Below, one piece after another: positions 12,583-24,351 of a DNA stretch of 64,000 nucleotides. The notes below the pieces were generated by a model. The model was not told where the DNA came from, searched no databases, and saw nothing but the letters and a program-made list of their open reading frames with translations. Numbering within the stretch: position 1 is the first letter of the stretch; the number at the start of each line of letters is the position of its first letter. The translations under genes and the position numbers were made by a program. The DNA is taken from assembly GCA_905331475.1 (NCBI GenBank), contig CAJNYU010001961.1, positions 62,001-126,000 on the forward strand, in the 5' to 3' direction. The stretch comes from Rotaria socialis. Its lineage: Eukaryota > Rotifera > Eurotatoria > Philodinida > Philodinidae.

Positions 12583-14203
12583 ATGCTAACAAGTACATCA
12601 TCACTTGAACAATCATCATCAATAATGTCAAATAATAAATTATCGTTCCCTAATACATCAAATTCATTCACATCATCACAAGCAGCAACAAGCATAAATG
12701 CAAACTCAAACTCAATAGAAAATAATAATGGGCGATATTCATCAAGTAATTTTTATCGAGCTGCTGCTGTAGCTGCTGTTACAGGCGATCCAAATAATCG
12801 TCGATACATGCCAAGTACACCGGTATGTAATAGAGAAAGAAAATAAATTAGATTTATCTTAAATGTTGTTTATCCTTGCGTGTAGATGTGTCTAGTTAAA
12901 TAAAGAGGTGTTCATGATGATAAGAATGAACTATTTTCTCATCCTTTTGTAATATGAATCCAGTTGTACAGATTTTTTTTTATTCCGCTCAGATTTGTCG
13001 CTCTTTTTAATGTATGATGAAAAGATGTAGGATTATACAAAACATGACAGCTGATCCTATCAGATCTTCATAATTGAATCTTTTTTTACTTGAGAAAATT
13101 TTTTTTTTGGTTTTTCTGTTGTTTTTTAAATTAATTATAAGTATTTTTGGTCTTCAATATTTTAGTGGTCAAAATCAAATTGTTTTGGTGATAGTTTTAA
13201 ATTTGAACCCAATGTGCGTATGATAAGTATGCTTTAACAAAAACAAATTCGTATTATTATTGTTTAGAGTTTATTTGGATCGACGATTGACGACAATTTT
13301 CTTCGTCAAGCTGAAGCTCTTGCAAAACCTGAAACATCATCATCATCATCATCTCTTTATTATGCATCTCCTTTTGCTTGTTCGTCGGGTACAGCTACTG
13401 TTTCTTCATCGTCTTCTTCATCATCATCTTCAGCAGCCATTTATCCAGGTTCGTCATCACTGGAGTCTCATCTTCCTTCTGATCAAATTCAACATAACCA
13501 TCACCCACAATTAAATTCTGATCTACATCCATTTTATCAACATCCATATGCTACTGTGGCTCATCATCATGCTGCAGCTGCTGCTGGTGTTTTTCCCGGT
13601 ATGGTTGTTGGCATGCATCATCATCATCATTCAGTTCATCATAATAATGTTGTTGGTGGTTTTCTACCACCACATGAACTTGATATCGATCCACGTGAAC
13701 TTGAATCATTTGCCGAACGTTTTAAACAACGTCGAATTAAATTAGGTGTTACACAAGCTGATGTTGGACAACAATTATCGAAATTAAAAATGCCTGGTGT
13801 TGGTTCTTTATCACAATCAACAATATGTCGTTTTGAATCACTTACATTATCACATAACAATATGGTTGCATTGAAACCCGTTCTTCAAGCTTGGTTAGAA
13901 TTTGCTGAAGCAGAAATGAGACAAAGAAAAAAAGAAGAAATGAATGGTTCGATTGGTAGTTCGAGCGGACACGGAAGTTCAAATGGAAGTTTGATTGACA
14001 AAAAAAGAAAGCGAACATCGATAGCAGCACAAGAAAAGCGTTTTCTTGAATCATGTTTTCTTCAACAGCAAAGACCGAGTGGTGAACGTATTGCACAAAT
14101 AGCCGATAAACTTGATTTAAGGAAGAATGTTGTACGTGTCTGGTTTTGTAATCAACGGCAAAAAAATAAACGCTTAAGATTTGCTGCTGGACAATCAACA
14201 TGA
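12583..14203 (+). CDS. POU4: POU class IV homeodomain transcription factor (2 exons)
   Basis: Nuclear DNA-binding protein of the Brn-3/unc-86 class, which specifies sensory and other neurons in animals. Exons 12583-12822 and 13268-14203 are joined across a 445-nt intron and give 391 residues. The N-terminal half is low complexity: Ser, Asn, Ala, His runs. The POU-specific domain (about 220-295) contains ESFAERFKQRRIKLGVTQAD and GVGSLSQSTICRFESLTLSH, the latter typical of class IV. A Gly/Ser linker leads to the homeodomain (about 325-384) with KKRKRTSIA at the start and the recognition helix VVRVWFCNQRQKNKR. Class IV usually ends soon after the homeodomain, as here. The ATG chosen is the first in the frame of exon 1; upstream exons cannot be excluded. 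Confidence 0.95.
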
Positions 14204-15480
14204 TATCAACAAGAGAGAACTAAGATGATTATAAAATTATCTAAAGATCAATCAATCCGTCCGTCTCAAATGAGTTTATAAATTTTCTTTTTTTCTTTTT
14301 TGTTTTTTGTGGTTGTTGTTGTTGTTGTTGTTGTTCTTACTGTTGTATATCACGTTATTGTCTTCTTTTAAGTAGTTGATCTTTATTTTCTAGCACAAAG
14401 TGTATATTCTTTGTTCTATAATAATCATATTGAATGAATCTGAGCAAATATTTTTATCTTTTTTCTTATAGACGATAAGAGGATTAGTCTGCTAAGTCTA
14501 AATCAAGGTTTATATAATGATTAATATGATTCGACATCATTAGTGTATTGAAATTTGTTTTGACTAAATAATTTTAGTTATTTATATAATTAGGCGAAAG
14601 TAATTATAAAATAAAATAAAAGCTTATCTAATGATGGTGATGATACTAATGATGAAATTAGTATAGTGTCATGAAGGATTTTAGTTTTGTCTGCATAAAA
14701 GAATTTTTCAAATTAAAGATGTAAAATATCGACAAATTCACTGTTGAATAAAACGAAATCCCATCTGAATCGAAAAATGAAATCGATAGTATGAAAAGGT
14801 CTAAAGAACAGAAGAAGAATTTAGAGATATGCATATTGTATCCTAGCTTAACAATTGCTAAAGAGCTATCTTTCTTCTAGAGTTGTTATTTATACAAACA
14901 TAATTTTTAGTTCTGCAAAATGAGTGAACATTACATTTGCGAGAGGAAAGCTCAATATGACACACTGTGTTTTTTTCAACGATGTCACAAAGTACCCAAG
15001 CTATGTATTGTTCGAATTATATTAGAAAACAAAAAGGTTTCGTATGTATTTTCGAAAATATATAACATGTATTATTTGATCGTATTGGATGAACAATTCT
15101 TTTATCTCATATTTCATAGATGATTTTAAAAAAACAACATAAAACAATAAACGAAGAAAAAAAAATCTAGTTTCATTTCTCTGTGAATTCTTTTATAGTT
15201 AGAGATATTAGTCAAAATAGATTCTTTGTTTTTTCTTTTATCAGACAACTATTTTTCATAAATCTCATGTTATTATGTATGATCGTTTTCCTATGTATAC
15301 ATCGATTTTAAATATTTCATAATAAAATATAAAATAACAATTTTATTTTGTCTAATACATCCATTCTATACGAATTCAAATTTATTTAAGTAAGAAATGA
15401 AAATAATCTCTGAAATTTTTTAGGAAATCAAAAACTTCTATTTGAAGATCTACGTATATTTCACTTTTTCACAATTAATT
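14204..15480. other. POU4 3' UTR and intergenic DNA
   Basis: The stretch just after the POU4 stop includes a (GTT)n run at about 14309-14334, probably in the 3' UTR. The rest is AT-rich. A short open frame at 14920-15123 has no recognisable content and is not called as a gene. Confidence 0.45.
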
Positions 15481-17270
15481 CGTGTTGTATTTTGTGTAAA
15501 ATTGTATGTTAGTCTTTTAAAAGATTTATAATCGATCTGAAGATTAACATCATTTGATAAACACGTTTTGATATGAGATAGAAATTGTTCGACATAATCA
15601 TCATGAACTTCATTCAAATCAAGGTATTCAAGATGATGATATTCAATAATTAATAAGTTTTTGATTGTTATTTTTCTAATTTTCTACATTGTTTATCGTT
15701 TTGTGCTTCTCGATTAGCTAGAGTTAAACTTCTCATAAATGGAAATGATTGAACAATTTGAATGAAGAATTCATGTTCCAACGAATGTTCATCAAATAAT
15801 GATACTTCAAAACCACGTGTAAATAAACGACCTGGAAAATTCTTTTCTATATTTTCATATCTTGTTATTTTGTATGGATATGAATAGATATAACATTCAT
15901 CTTCATTCTGTTCTAGAAAATAATTGGCACAAAAAATAATTTGAGTATCTAAAAAAAAATCTTTGAACGAATGTTGAATATCTTTATTTGATAGCAAATC
16001 AATTTGATCTTTTAGCAACATAATTGAGCGAATATTAAATCGAAATTGATTTAATCGTGGCAAATAATTAGTAATATTTTGTTTTAAATCATTTCCATCA
16101 ATAAATCCATTACGACGAGCGAGCGATAAATACAAACTAAGTTATTCTACATTTAACATTCGATGTAAAAGTGGTATGATTATTGTATCATAGAAATATG
16201 TTCTCAAAAGACAATACAACGAAAAACATCGTAAATTTGGTAGTTTTCCCTAAAAAAAGATAAAATAGATATTGATGACGTTTAATAAAAAAAAATACTT
16301 TATTTATTTTTAAGGCCGAACGAGTAGCTGAAGATCCTATATTAACAAAGAATGTCCGAAGTTGATTGAAACGACCATCAAGTAAATAAAGACAATCTTC
16401 AGTATGCATTACTTTGACACGCAATTCGCATAAAGTTGAAGAGAACACAGCTGAAGGCGAAGACCAGAATGATATTCGTTGATAACAAAGAAATGGATCA
16501 AAATGAAAATATTGTAAGTTAGTGAACATATTAAAAATATGTGTGAACATAAGTGTATTCTAATTTATTGATGTATCTTGTATGCCAATAGTTTTAATCA
16601 TGAGTGATAAGATTTGATTTTTGAATCTATGCATTAAAGAAGTTTCGTCTAAATATAAATAGAAAATTATTATAAAAATAATTTACGATCAAGTCATAGT
16701 ATTTATTCTTTTAATTATCTTTCTTTTCTTTGTATCAACAAAAGATAAATTCTTTTACGATATAACTAAATATGTAGATATTTAACTAACTGTAAAAAGA
16801 AGTTATGTAAAATAAATTATTCGAACTGTCATTCATTTTAATGTATTAATTATTAAAAGAATCGAAATAAAAACATTTTACTAGTGAATAGATTTAAAGC
16901 AGTCTGTTTTTCAATGTTATATATATATACCAAGTCTAAATAAATTCGGATAATTTCGAGAAAGAAGAAGACGTTTCATAGATAATGGTTCAAGATCAAG
17001 CGACTTGATTTTATGATGAATTTTAGGTAAGATTTGTAAATAAAATTGATCAAGTATTAAATCCGGTAATGGATAAATACAATCACACGGTAAATAATTG
17101 AATAATGTTAAACTACTAGTAAAAATTGAATCATGTACAATTTTATCAAGTCATTTATTAACACCTATGAAAAAGTACAATACATCACGTTTGTTTAAGT
17201 TTTTGAAAATAATAAGAAGAATTTCATCAGGTAAATCAATCAATTGAGCAGATGAATATTCCCATATTGA
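15481..17270 (-). pseudogene. F-box/LRR-like protein pseudogene of a bdelloid-type family
   Basis: Read on the minus strand, the segment begins with an F-box-like motif (LPDEILLIIFKNL) at about 17245-17205. It continues with Leu-rich text typical of the large F-box families of bdelloids (ILDQFYLQILPKIHHKIKSL, LFRLGIY) and ends with IIEYHHLEYLDLNEVHDDYV and YKSFKRLTYNFTQ near 15500. At least one normal intron seems present (about 16250-16300). The frame is broken four times: TGA at 17151-17153; a frameshift across the AT-dinucleotide run 16917-16930; TAA at 16142-16144; and a one-base frameshift in the A-run at about 15668-15675. An intact protein would be roughly 550 residues. In an F-box protein this motif would bind Skp1 for ubiquitin ligase targeting; this copy is very unlikely to work. 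Confidence 0.75.
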
Positions 17271-19007
17271 TCTATATGTATATCTATATATTTTTATTAC
17301 GTTATAAATAATATCAATATCATTGCATCTGTATATTTATAATCACTCGTTCTATTTGACCAATATCGTCAATAAAAAGAATGATGTATATTTTTTCTAT
17401 AGTGCAATGATTTAAATAGACAACGAATGAATTTCTCTCATGTTACTCGCCACATTCAGTGGTGGATTTAGGAGGGCAGGGGACGCGACGAAGCGATTTC
17501 ACTCCCTTTCATAAAATACTCATATAAGAAAATTTATGTTTTTCAATTAGAAAGATGTTTAATATGACATATAAAAGCAACAGACGTATTTCTCTGTCCT
17601 CCGAAATTCATGTGTTACACTTGTAAGCGTGCTCTCTCTAATTGAATAAAATCTATATAAAACCATTCATCAATCCCTTATCGCACTTGATATGTTTTCA
17701 TTGAGAGATGGAACAAATTAGGTTTCTTTCAGCGTAACGTAAACAAAAACAATATTCAGAACACTATATAACCTTTCACTAACAGAAATGATCACAGGGC
17801 AGGACAAACTATTCTGCGCTGCTAAAGCTTTTCTGTGAACAATCATTTGAGATAGATTTTGTTTATATAATCACTAGTTTCGATTCTAACATATCATCTT
17901 TGTAGTTGATCAGGATAAGTTTTTTTCGTTATGCAATGATGTGAGTCTTTTCTTCTAGATTCATATCACACTTCCAATTTTTTTGCTTTGTGATGATCTC
18001 AAGGAATCAAGATGTTTTTATTTTTCTTCTATAATTGATGTCAGTATACAAAATTTGATTGTTAAAATAAGACTATCAGTGGAACTAGTGGCCGAAATCT
18101 ACTTTAGTCAGTACAAACAAGTGATGTTTTCCATTTTTTCCGAAGTTATTGATGCCATTGATTTTAAAGATATCAAGTTGGTAGAAAATTAAAAAATACC
18201 GACTTTCGTTCATTCTCGATTATTTTCTTCAAAACAAAATCCATATAATCAAAACAAATCAAATCTTCACTGTTCCACTTCGATAATCCTTATTGGTTTT
18301 TGTTGCTGATTTGTAATTATGTTTTTATAATATATCGAAATCGCTTGTGATATTTTTTTTTTGCAATTTATATACATTTTGTTACTATCAGATTATAATC
18401 AAGGAGAAAAGGCTAGAGAAATTTTCTTCATTAAATAAGCGAGGGTAAATAATTGAAGTTTTTTTAAATTTTCTGTAAGGTTTTAATATAAAAGAGTCTG
18501 TTTAATCAAAAGTTTTACAAGAAAAAAAAATTTTTTTTTAAATCGGAAAAATCTAAAACACTAGTTTTTAGAATTATTGTTCTAGACTTGATTCTCTCGA
18601 TATTCGAGCAGTCTTCGTTTAACAATGAAGTTCTGTATACTGATACTAATTATTCAAAAAAATGAAAATTAAGACGCAGAACGTTCAAAACCAAATCTTT
18701 TTGACAAAGTGTATTCGTAAACTTGTTTAATTAAATTTATATTTTGTATTTAAAATTCATAATACGAAGAGATAGTTCAATCTATACCTCCATTTTCATC
18801 GAAACAAAACTTTCATAGCTTATATTGATTAATGAAATGCTCTATTTAATACTCGGTTCATTTTTTGTGAAAAACTTCAAAGAATCATTATTGATCACGA
18901 ACATTTTTCTTTTTTCTCGATATAATTTAAAAAGGTTTTCAGTAAAAAACAATCCTTTAATAGTGATATATAATTTTTTTTTATTGTGCTATTCATGCAT
19001 TTTTTAG
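17271..19007. other. AT-rich intergenic DNA with a possible transposon-end fragment
   Basis: No convincing gene was found. At 17457-17485 a locally GC-richer stretch starts CAGTGGTGGATTTAGG, which resembles terminal sequences of hAT-type elements, but no matching inverted end was seen. An open frame at 17983-18192 could encode 69 residues with no recognisable domain. Upstream exons of the BEN-domain gene may lie hidden in this region. Confidence 0.35.
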
Positions 19008-19543
19008 AATCGGTTTGCCATTGAGCCTTATGTGGACAAAACAGGTGAGACGTTTCCGGATAAACTAGTAAGCCTTTTCATTTATCAAGAATAACGTTGT
19101 TAGTATACGTTTCTATCGCAATTTAGATGCATGACTCCACTGATCTTCTTGGGGTTTTGGGCACCGATTATGGTGATTATGCTCGTAATATATTACGTAT
19201 TCTATATACCAAAGAAGAATTACAAACATCCATTTTACCACCAGGTAGAACACATTTGTCAAGAAAACCGCTCGATAAAGTACGGTTTAAGAAGTTTACA
19301 GGTAGTTGAATGTTATTTTTTTTTCTTTGATGATTACTTCATTTTTATACAGATGCCATGCGATACAAGTTCAAATTAACTTCGGTTAATTTTGGTCAAT
19401 TTTATCGAACATTATTACGAAGAAAACTAACAGATTTTTTAATTGAAGAACGTCGACGTGATGAACTCAAATTAGCTCGTCAATCATTGAAATCACAAGC
19501 AAAAGATACAAGTCAATCAGATATTGATGAAATATTCAATTAG
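19008..19543 (+). CDS. BEN-domain-like protein, 3' exons (5' end not found)
   Basis: Three exons join in frame: 19008-19067, 19127-19301 and 19353-19543 (introns 59 and 51 nt). They encode about 141 residues to the stop: NRFAIEPYVDKTGETFPDKL, then DYARNILRILYTKEELQTSI, then a Lys/Arg-rich helical C-terminus (FYRTLLRRKLTDFLIEERRR). The pattern aromatic-x-x-x-ILRILYTKEEL followed by a Pro/Lys-rich loop and MRYKFKL resembles BEN domains, DNA- or protein-binding modules of chromatin regulators. The first exon opens with a splice acceptor rather than an ATG, so the gene should continue upstream. If translation began at the internal ATG 19127 the protein would be 121 residues. The BEN call rests on pattern memory and is moderate. 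Confidence 0.5.
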
Positions 19544-19729
19544 ATTGAAAAAGAAACTTTTTTGTAATTTTAATTGTATATTTTGGTTTGAAATATTGCT
19601 TTTGCACGTTTAGCATGATGTCAAAATAAAATTATAGTAAACTGTTGAAAAAATAGTCGAAACCTAACAAGAAATCGATATTTATTTTTTTCTACGACAG
19701 CATCATGAAAAAGTAGTAAAAGAATATCA

Positions 19730-19890
19730 ATCGATTACGATCGTAAACAATAATCGTAAGATGTCGTAATTTAGTCGTATACGACACGACAACATACGGT
19801 CGTAATTCTGACGTCAAGTAATACGACTAAATACGATGGTATATGATCGTAATTGGCACTGTATACGACGTCGTAAACGACCGTTTACGT
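19730..19890. repeat. Cluster of TCGTA/TACGA motifs with a long inverted repeat
   Basis: About a dozen copies of TCGTA or its complement TACGA occur in 160 bp, against an AT-rich background with few CpGs. The arm at 19764-19780 (TCGTAATTTAGTCGTAT) is nearly complementary to 19821-19836 (ATACGACTAAATACGA), with a loop of about 40 bases. Smaller palindromes are TACGATCGTA at 19736-19745 and GACGTCGTAAACGACC near 19868. It could be a MITE remnant or a protein-binding array. Confidence 0.6.
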
Positions 19891-20061
19891 TCGCTGTAAT
19901 GCTCGTCCTGGGTATGATAAAAATTAGAGATATTCTCAATCTCAATAGATTAAATGAAGCCGATAGTAATAAATCGAAACGGAGATCAACAACTTTCAAA
20001 TGGACGCCTAACAAAAGGTTTATTTTAAATGAATATGCGTTTCGAAAATAAAAACAATTAA

Positions 20062-20090
20062 TATACGGGATGTCCGAAAAGTCACCTACC
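20062..20090. repeat. Possible solo end of a Tc1/mariner-like element
   Basis: The sequence after TATA at about 20060 reads ACGGGATGTCCGAAAAGTCA, resembling the terminal repeats of several Tc1/mariner groups. No complementary end was found nearby and no transposase is present, so at most it is a fragment. Confidence 0.25.
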
Positions 20091-22892
20091 AAAAGAAAAA
20101 AAACAACATTGCATATCTCCGTTGTATTTCAATCAAATGAGCTAAAATTTTTCCTGATGTTAAAGAAACGATCCAAATTTTCATTTCTAACTCGACAGCT
20201 TATTGATACAATTGAAATCTTGGATATATTCTATTTGTTTCCTAATATCTCCATCAGTAGTCGACCATAAAAAACAAACATATCAAAAAAAAAAGTTTTA
20301 GTTCATTCTATTTGGTAGAACTTTGGAATACCTTTGTGTTGTTTTTTTTGATTGATTATCCATGGAAATACTCTATCACAAGTTAACTGTCGTCCTTCGA
20401 ATTCTTCATCATTTTCTATGTAAGAATATCGGAAGAGATCATATGATGTATCAGAAAACTAGAGATAGGCTAGAGAAAACTTTAAAACATAAGAAGGTCA
20501 AGTCATATTACAGAAACAAAAAAGAAGTCCATCGTGTATTAAAAACAAACTGCGATAATTAAAAGACATTATATTTGTCGATACTCTATCTCTAAATGAG
20601 AAAATGAATGAAAAAAGAAAAATTAACTTATTCTTCACTGCATAAAATGACTATTAAAGTTTTTTTGTTGCTTTCATCCATGGTGTGCTTTTTATACAAT
20701 CACAAAACATGTGAACATATATCAATAGGAAACCAGTATTGAAGCACTGTGCGCATATATAAAGTGAATGAACATTGAAATTTATCGCGAGAAATTATAT
20801 TCAGGCAACTGAAATATACCAAAATTCTCTAACTATACTATGAAAAACGAGAACAAAGAAAAGTTGAGAACCTCATTAAGTTTCATCCTTACTTTGATGT
20901 CAGATGTCAGATATCTCTGTATGTGTGCATATCTATTAATGTATTACATAATTTGAATCGCATTTATTATGTATTATATCAACTATGAACAGAATACATA
21001 GCAACACAGATAGATGAACGTCTGAAGCAAATGCTTTTTTGTTTTAAATGTTCATGATCACAGCATTGATAAGTGATGAAAATAATATGTGCTTGGTAAC
21101 ACTTCAATATACGAAAATTCACAATGCTTTTAAGCCGCTTACAATGAAAATTTCCACAAATATCTTAATCAATGTCATTTGAACATAATTAATCTATTTT
21201 GACAGTTATTTATTTTATTTTAGTTTTAATTAGATTCATATACCGATCGAGGAGCATTTATTGCATTAATTGTTTTTATTTTGATCTGTATTTATGAGTA
21301 GAGTTAGGTATTAATATAAATCACTATAAACTTCTTACATTTTTCTAATTATAATCATTAAACAACTTCTGTTTTTTTTTAAATGTTGGATTGAATATCA
21401 ATTATTTTTCTCATTCCGATCTTTCAAAATTTTATTTTATAGAATTTATCTATAAAATGATAAAAGATTTAAATAAAACAGAAAAGTAAAACACATGCCG
21501 ATTTAATATTTTAATTGGTTTGATTGAATTTAAATAAGTTATTGCTTTTTATTTTTCTTTAAAAGAATTTTAAATATTTCAATTATATGCTAGAAGTTAA
21601 CGCTATTATTAATGAAATGTATATTTTTTTCAGTAATATCATATATCGAAAAAAGTCGAAGAATGAAGAATAAACAAAATGATTTTTTCAAAAACAAAAA
21701 AAAACATCATTTTCTATATCCTTTGTCATTCGATTTTCGAAATATATAATATCATTCGTTTTATTGTCTTTGTTTTCTATTTGATTCCAATATATTGTGC
21801 TGTTCATTTATGATTAGTCATAGTCACTAAACTCACATTTTTTCTCTTCGCTTATGTTCTGATGTTTTTTCCTAAACTTTATGTCATTCAATCATTAATT
21901 TCGAAGGCTTTTCCTTGATAAGTACTTAACATTTAAATAGGGTGTGTTGGTGTCAGTTCTATCTTCACTCATCTCCTCAAGATAAATCGATTAACAAATG
22001 AAATTGAGATCTATCAATTATAAGGCTTTTCACACGTCAATAGCAAGTGAATAGAGAGATAGTGTTGAATCAAACAAAACTTGTAGGTTAGATGCTGTAC
22101 TAGCAGCATTATCATTCGATGACACATGCAACGATGTCAAATGATTCACTGTTGATATGATAGACTAGCGATTTTCATCGATTGTCAGATGTATTCGTGG
22201 TGAATTAAGATTAAAAAAATGAGTATATGACTGTTGATTCAGAGGTTCTCTGTCCCCACATCCACATCCGCAATCAGATTTTGAATATCTCTTTTCTTGG
22301 ATCTAATTAATCTATGTTTTAAAGTTATTTTGTTTTTAATTTAAATCTCGTTATCTTTCTTGTTTTCACGTATTCAAAGATATGCTCCATTATTGAAAGG
22401 CAAATCGAAACTCATTTCTGGAATGTAAATAGTATGTGAAAAAAAAATAGTATGTTTGAACGTGCAAATCAAAAGGAACAACAGACAAATAGAAGTGCAT
22501 AAGTGTACAAGATAATTTAAATTAAATAAAGTAAAACAAAATTTTTTTGAAAATTTCTATATATTTATCGTTTTATGTAGTTTAGGCATTGACGAAAATA
22601 AATTCACGAGAAATATTAAATTTCATAAGTTCATAGAAAATCATTTCAATTTTTATGAAACCTTCATATCTAAAAATAAAATGATCTTTTTCTTAAGAAT
22701 CTCTCATTTGTTTAAACATATAAAAAGCTTAATTTTTATTTATAAAACACTTCGTTATATATCAAATTTAAAATTCATCCATGTTCTTATTTTTATTTGT
22801 TTTTCCAATTTTTACATTCTCAATAAACAAACATGATGATGAAGAAAACAAAGATGTTTTTTTTACAATAACATGAAGATCATAATTATAAA

Positions 22893-24351
22893 TTAATTTT
22901 CTTGTTGACAATCAGTTGAATCGCACATTAAAAATTTATGCTTTTGTTCAGCTAATTCTTTAAATATATATTTTAATAAAATGCCAAATGATCTTCTTCT
23001 TTTTGAACCAACATGCATTGCCACAGGAACAAATGCATTTGTTGTTGAATCATGAACAAAATATAATGATCCAGAATCACCACTTCTTGCAAATTCAATA
23101 CCATCAATCCATTCAACTTCAATAACATTTCTATAATTGGTATTATCCAATATTGTTTTCCTATCAATTTCTTTAATAAAACCGACGGTTAAATTTGTAG
23201 CTGGACCATATTTAAATATTGGCACTTTGTTTGGTTTATGTCTATTTAACAATGATTTTAATGATGAAACATTAACATGTATTGGATTACGTGATCGTTC
23301 ATACAATTCTTTAAGTGATTTTGCATCGGTCGATTCATCCGATGATGAAGATTGAATTGATGATTCTAACGGCGATTCAGATGATGATAAAAAATCGTCA
23401 TAAACATAACTAGATAATGTTGTACAATCTAAATTGACAATTTTACAATAAGGATTTCCTTTTATTCTAAATTATTCAGCATCATAAGTCAATTAAATAA
23501 TATTATCCGGATCGATATGTAAATTTTTAAATGAATTGATATTAACTTTAATTTCTAGTGAACTTGTATCTAATCCACGTAAAACATGTTTAGCTGTAAG
23601 GCCATAATGATCATTATTATTGATATCTTTTACAAAGAAGGCAATGCTACCTTTCAGATGTATTCCATTTTGATAAATACCTGAACCATGGCATATATCA
23701 TCACCACATTTCTCTAATTTAATAATATCATCATCTGTTATTGGTTGATAAATAATTTCAATAGCATCATGTTTTAATAAACTGTACAATTGTTGTTTTT
23801 CTTTGTATGTATCATTATCAATATCATTATGATTTATATCATTGCTATTGATTATTTTTAATATATCATCATATTTCATATTTGATTTACATAGAAATTT
23901 TTTTTCTTTATTTTCATAATTATAAGCTGTGTTGATGTCCCATATGCCAAATTCACTATCTAAAAGCATCTTTGTTAGTCGATCTTCAAAATTTTTTTCC
24001 AAATCAAAAGATAAGATATATAATGTTTGATTGTTACTAGCACGACGGATGCGATCTAATGCAATTCCCATACGTCGTATTCTAATTTTGATTAATTTAG
24101 ATAATTTATGAATAATTTTTCATAACATTTCCTTCTTTTATTTTGTCTTGATAACATAAAACATATTGATCCTTTTCATTTTTCTCAATATGACATTCAT
24201 ATTCTGTACTATTAATTCTACAGAAAAGTATTTCATTTGTTTCTAATAATCCCATTTCAACGAAAGCATTAATCGCTGGATATCCATAACCATCATTGTT
24301 CGCATTAATGATATTAATATATTTTATTAATGAATATGGATCATGTTCCAT
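22893..24351 (-). pseudogene. Trypsin-like (GDSG) peptidase-fold protein, broken
   Basis: On the minus strand from ATG 24351, about 485 codons read as one gene with three breaks. A one-base frameshift lies in the A-run at 24116-24120, and two in-frame TAA codons are at 23493-23495 and 23472-23474. The text is continuous across both stops (IDPDNII, then LTYDAE, then FRIKGNPYCKIV). A catalytic-His-like motif (YGLTAKHVL) lies near codon 180 of the second segment. A nucleophile motif (FARSGDSGSLYF) lies in the last third, after an acidic Ser-rich linker (SSSESPLESSIQSSSSDE). These are hallmarks of the chymotrypsin fold. No signal peptide is visible, suggesting a cytosolic protein. Both TAA codons would be CAA (Gln) after one C-to-T change each. 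Function of the intact family is unknown to me. Confidence 0.7.

Larger units (their letters stand above)
19544..22892. other. Intergenic region with palindromic repeat cluster, no gene seen
   Basis: Apart from the TCGTA/TACGA cluster (19730-19890) and a possible Tc1-like end (20062-20090), listed separately, this 3.3-kb region is AT-rich with homopolymer runs. Several open frames of 60-90 residues occur, but none shows domain content, signal peptide or splice-consistent continuation. Confidence 0.45.

Noticed and set aside
17457..17485. hAT-like end CAGTGGTGGATTTAGG
   Set aside because: No complementary end, no 8-bp duplication and no transposase remnant were found, so it is not called as an element.
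17983..18192. 69-codon open frame upstream of the BEN-domain-like exons
   Set aside because: It cannot be joined in frame to the exon at 19008 with visible splice sites and has no recognised domain.
22893..24351. Alternative genetic code (TAA as Gln) suggested by two TAA codons in Gln-like positions
   Set aside because: Intact genes in the window (BBS7, eL13, stefin, POU4 and others) use TAA or TGA as ordinary stops and have no internal ones, so nonsense mutation is the simpler reading.
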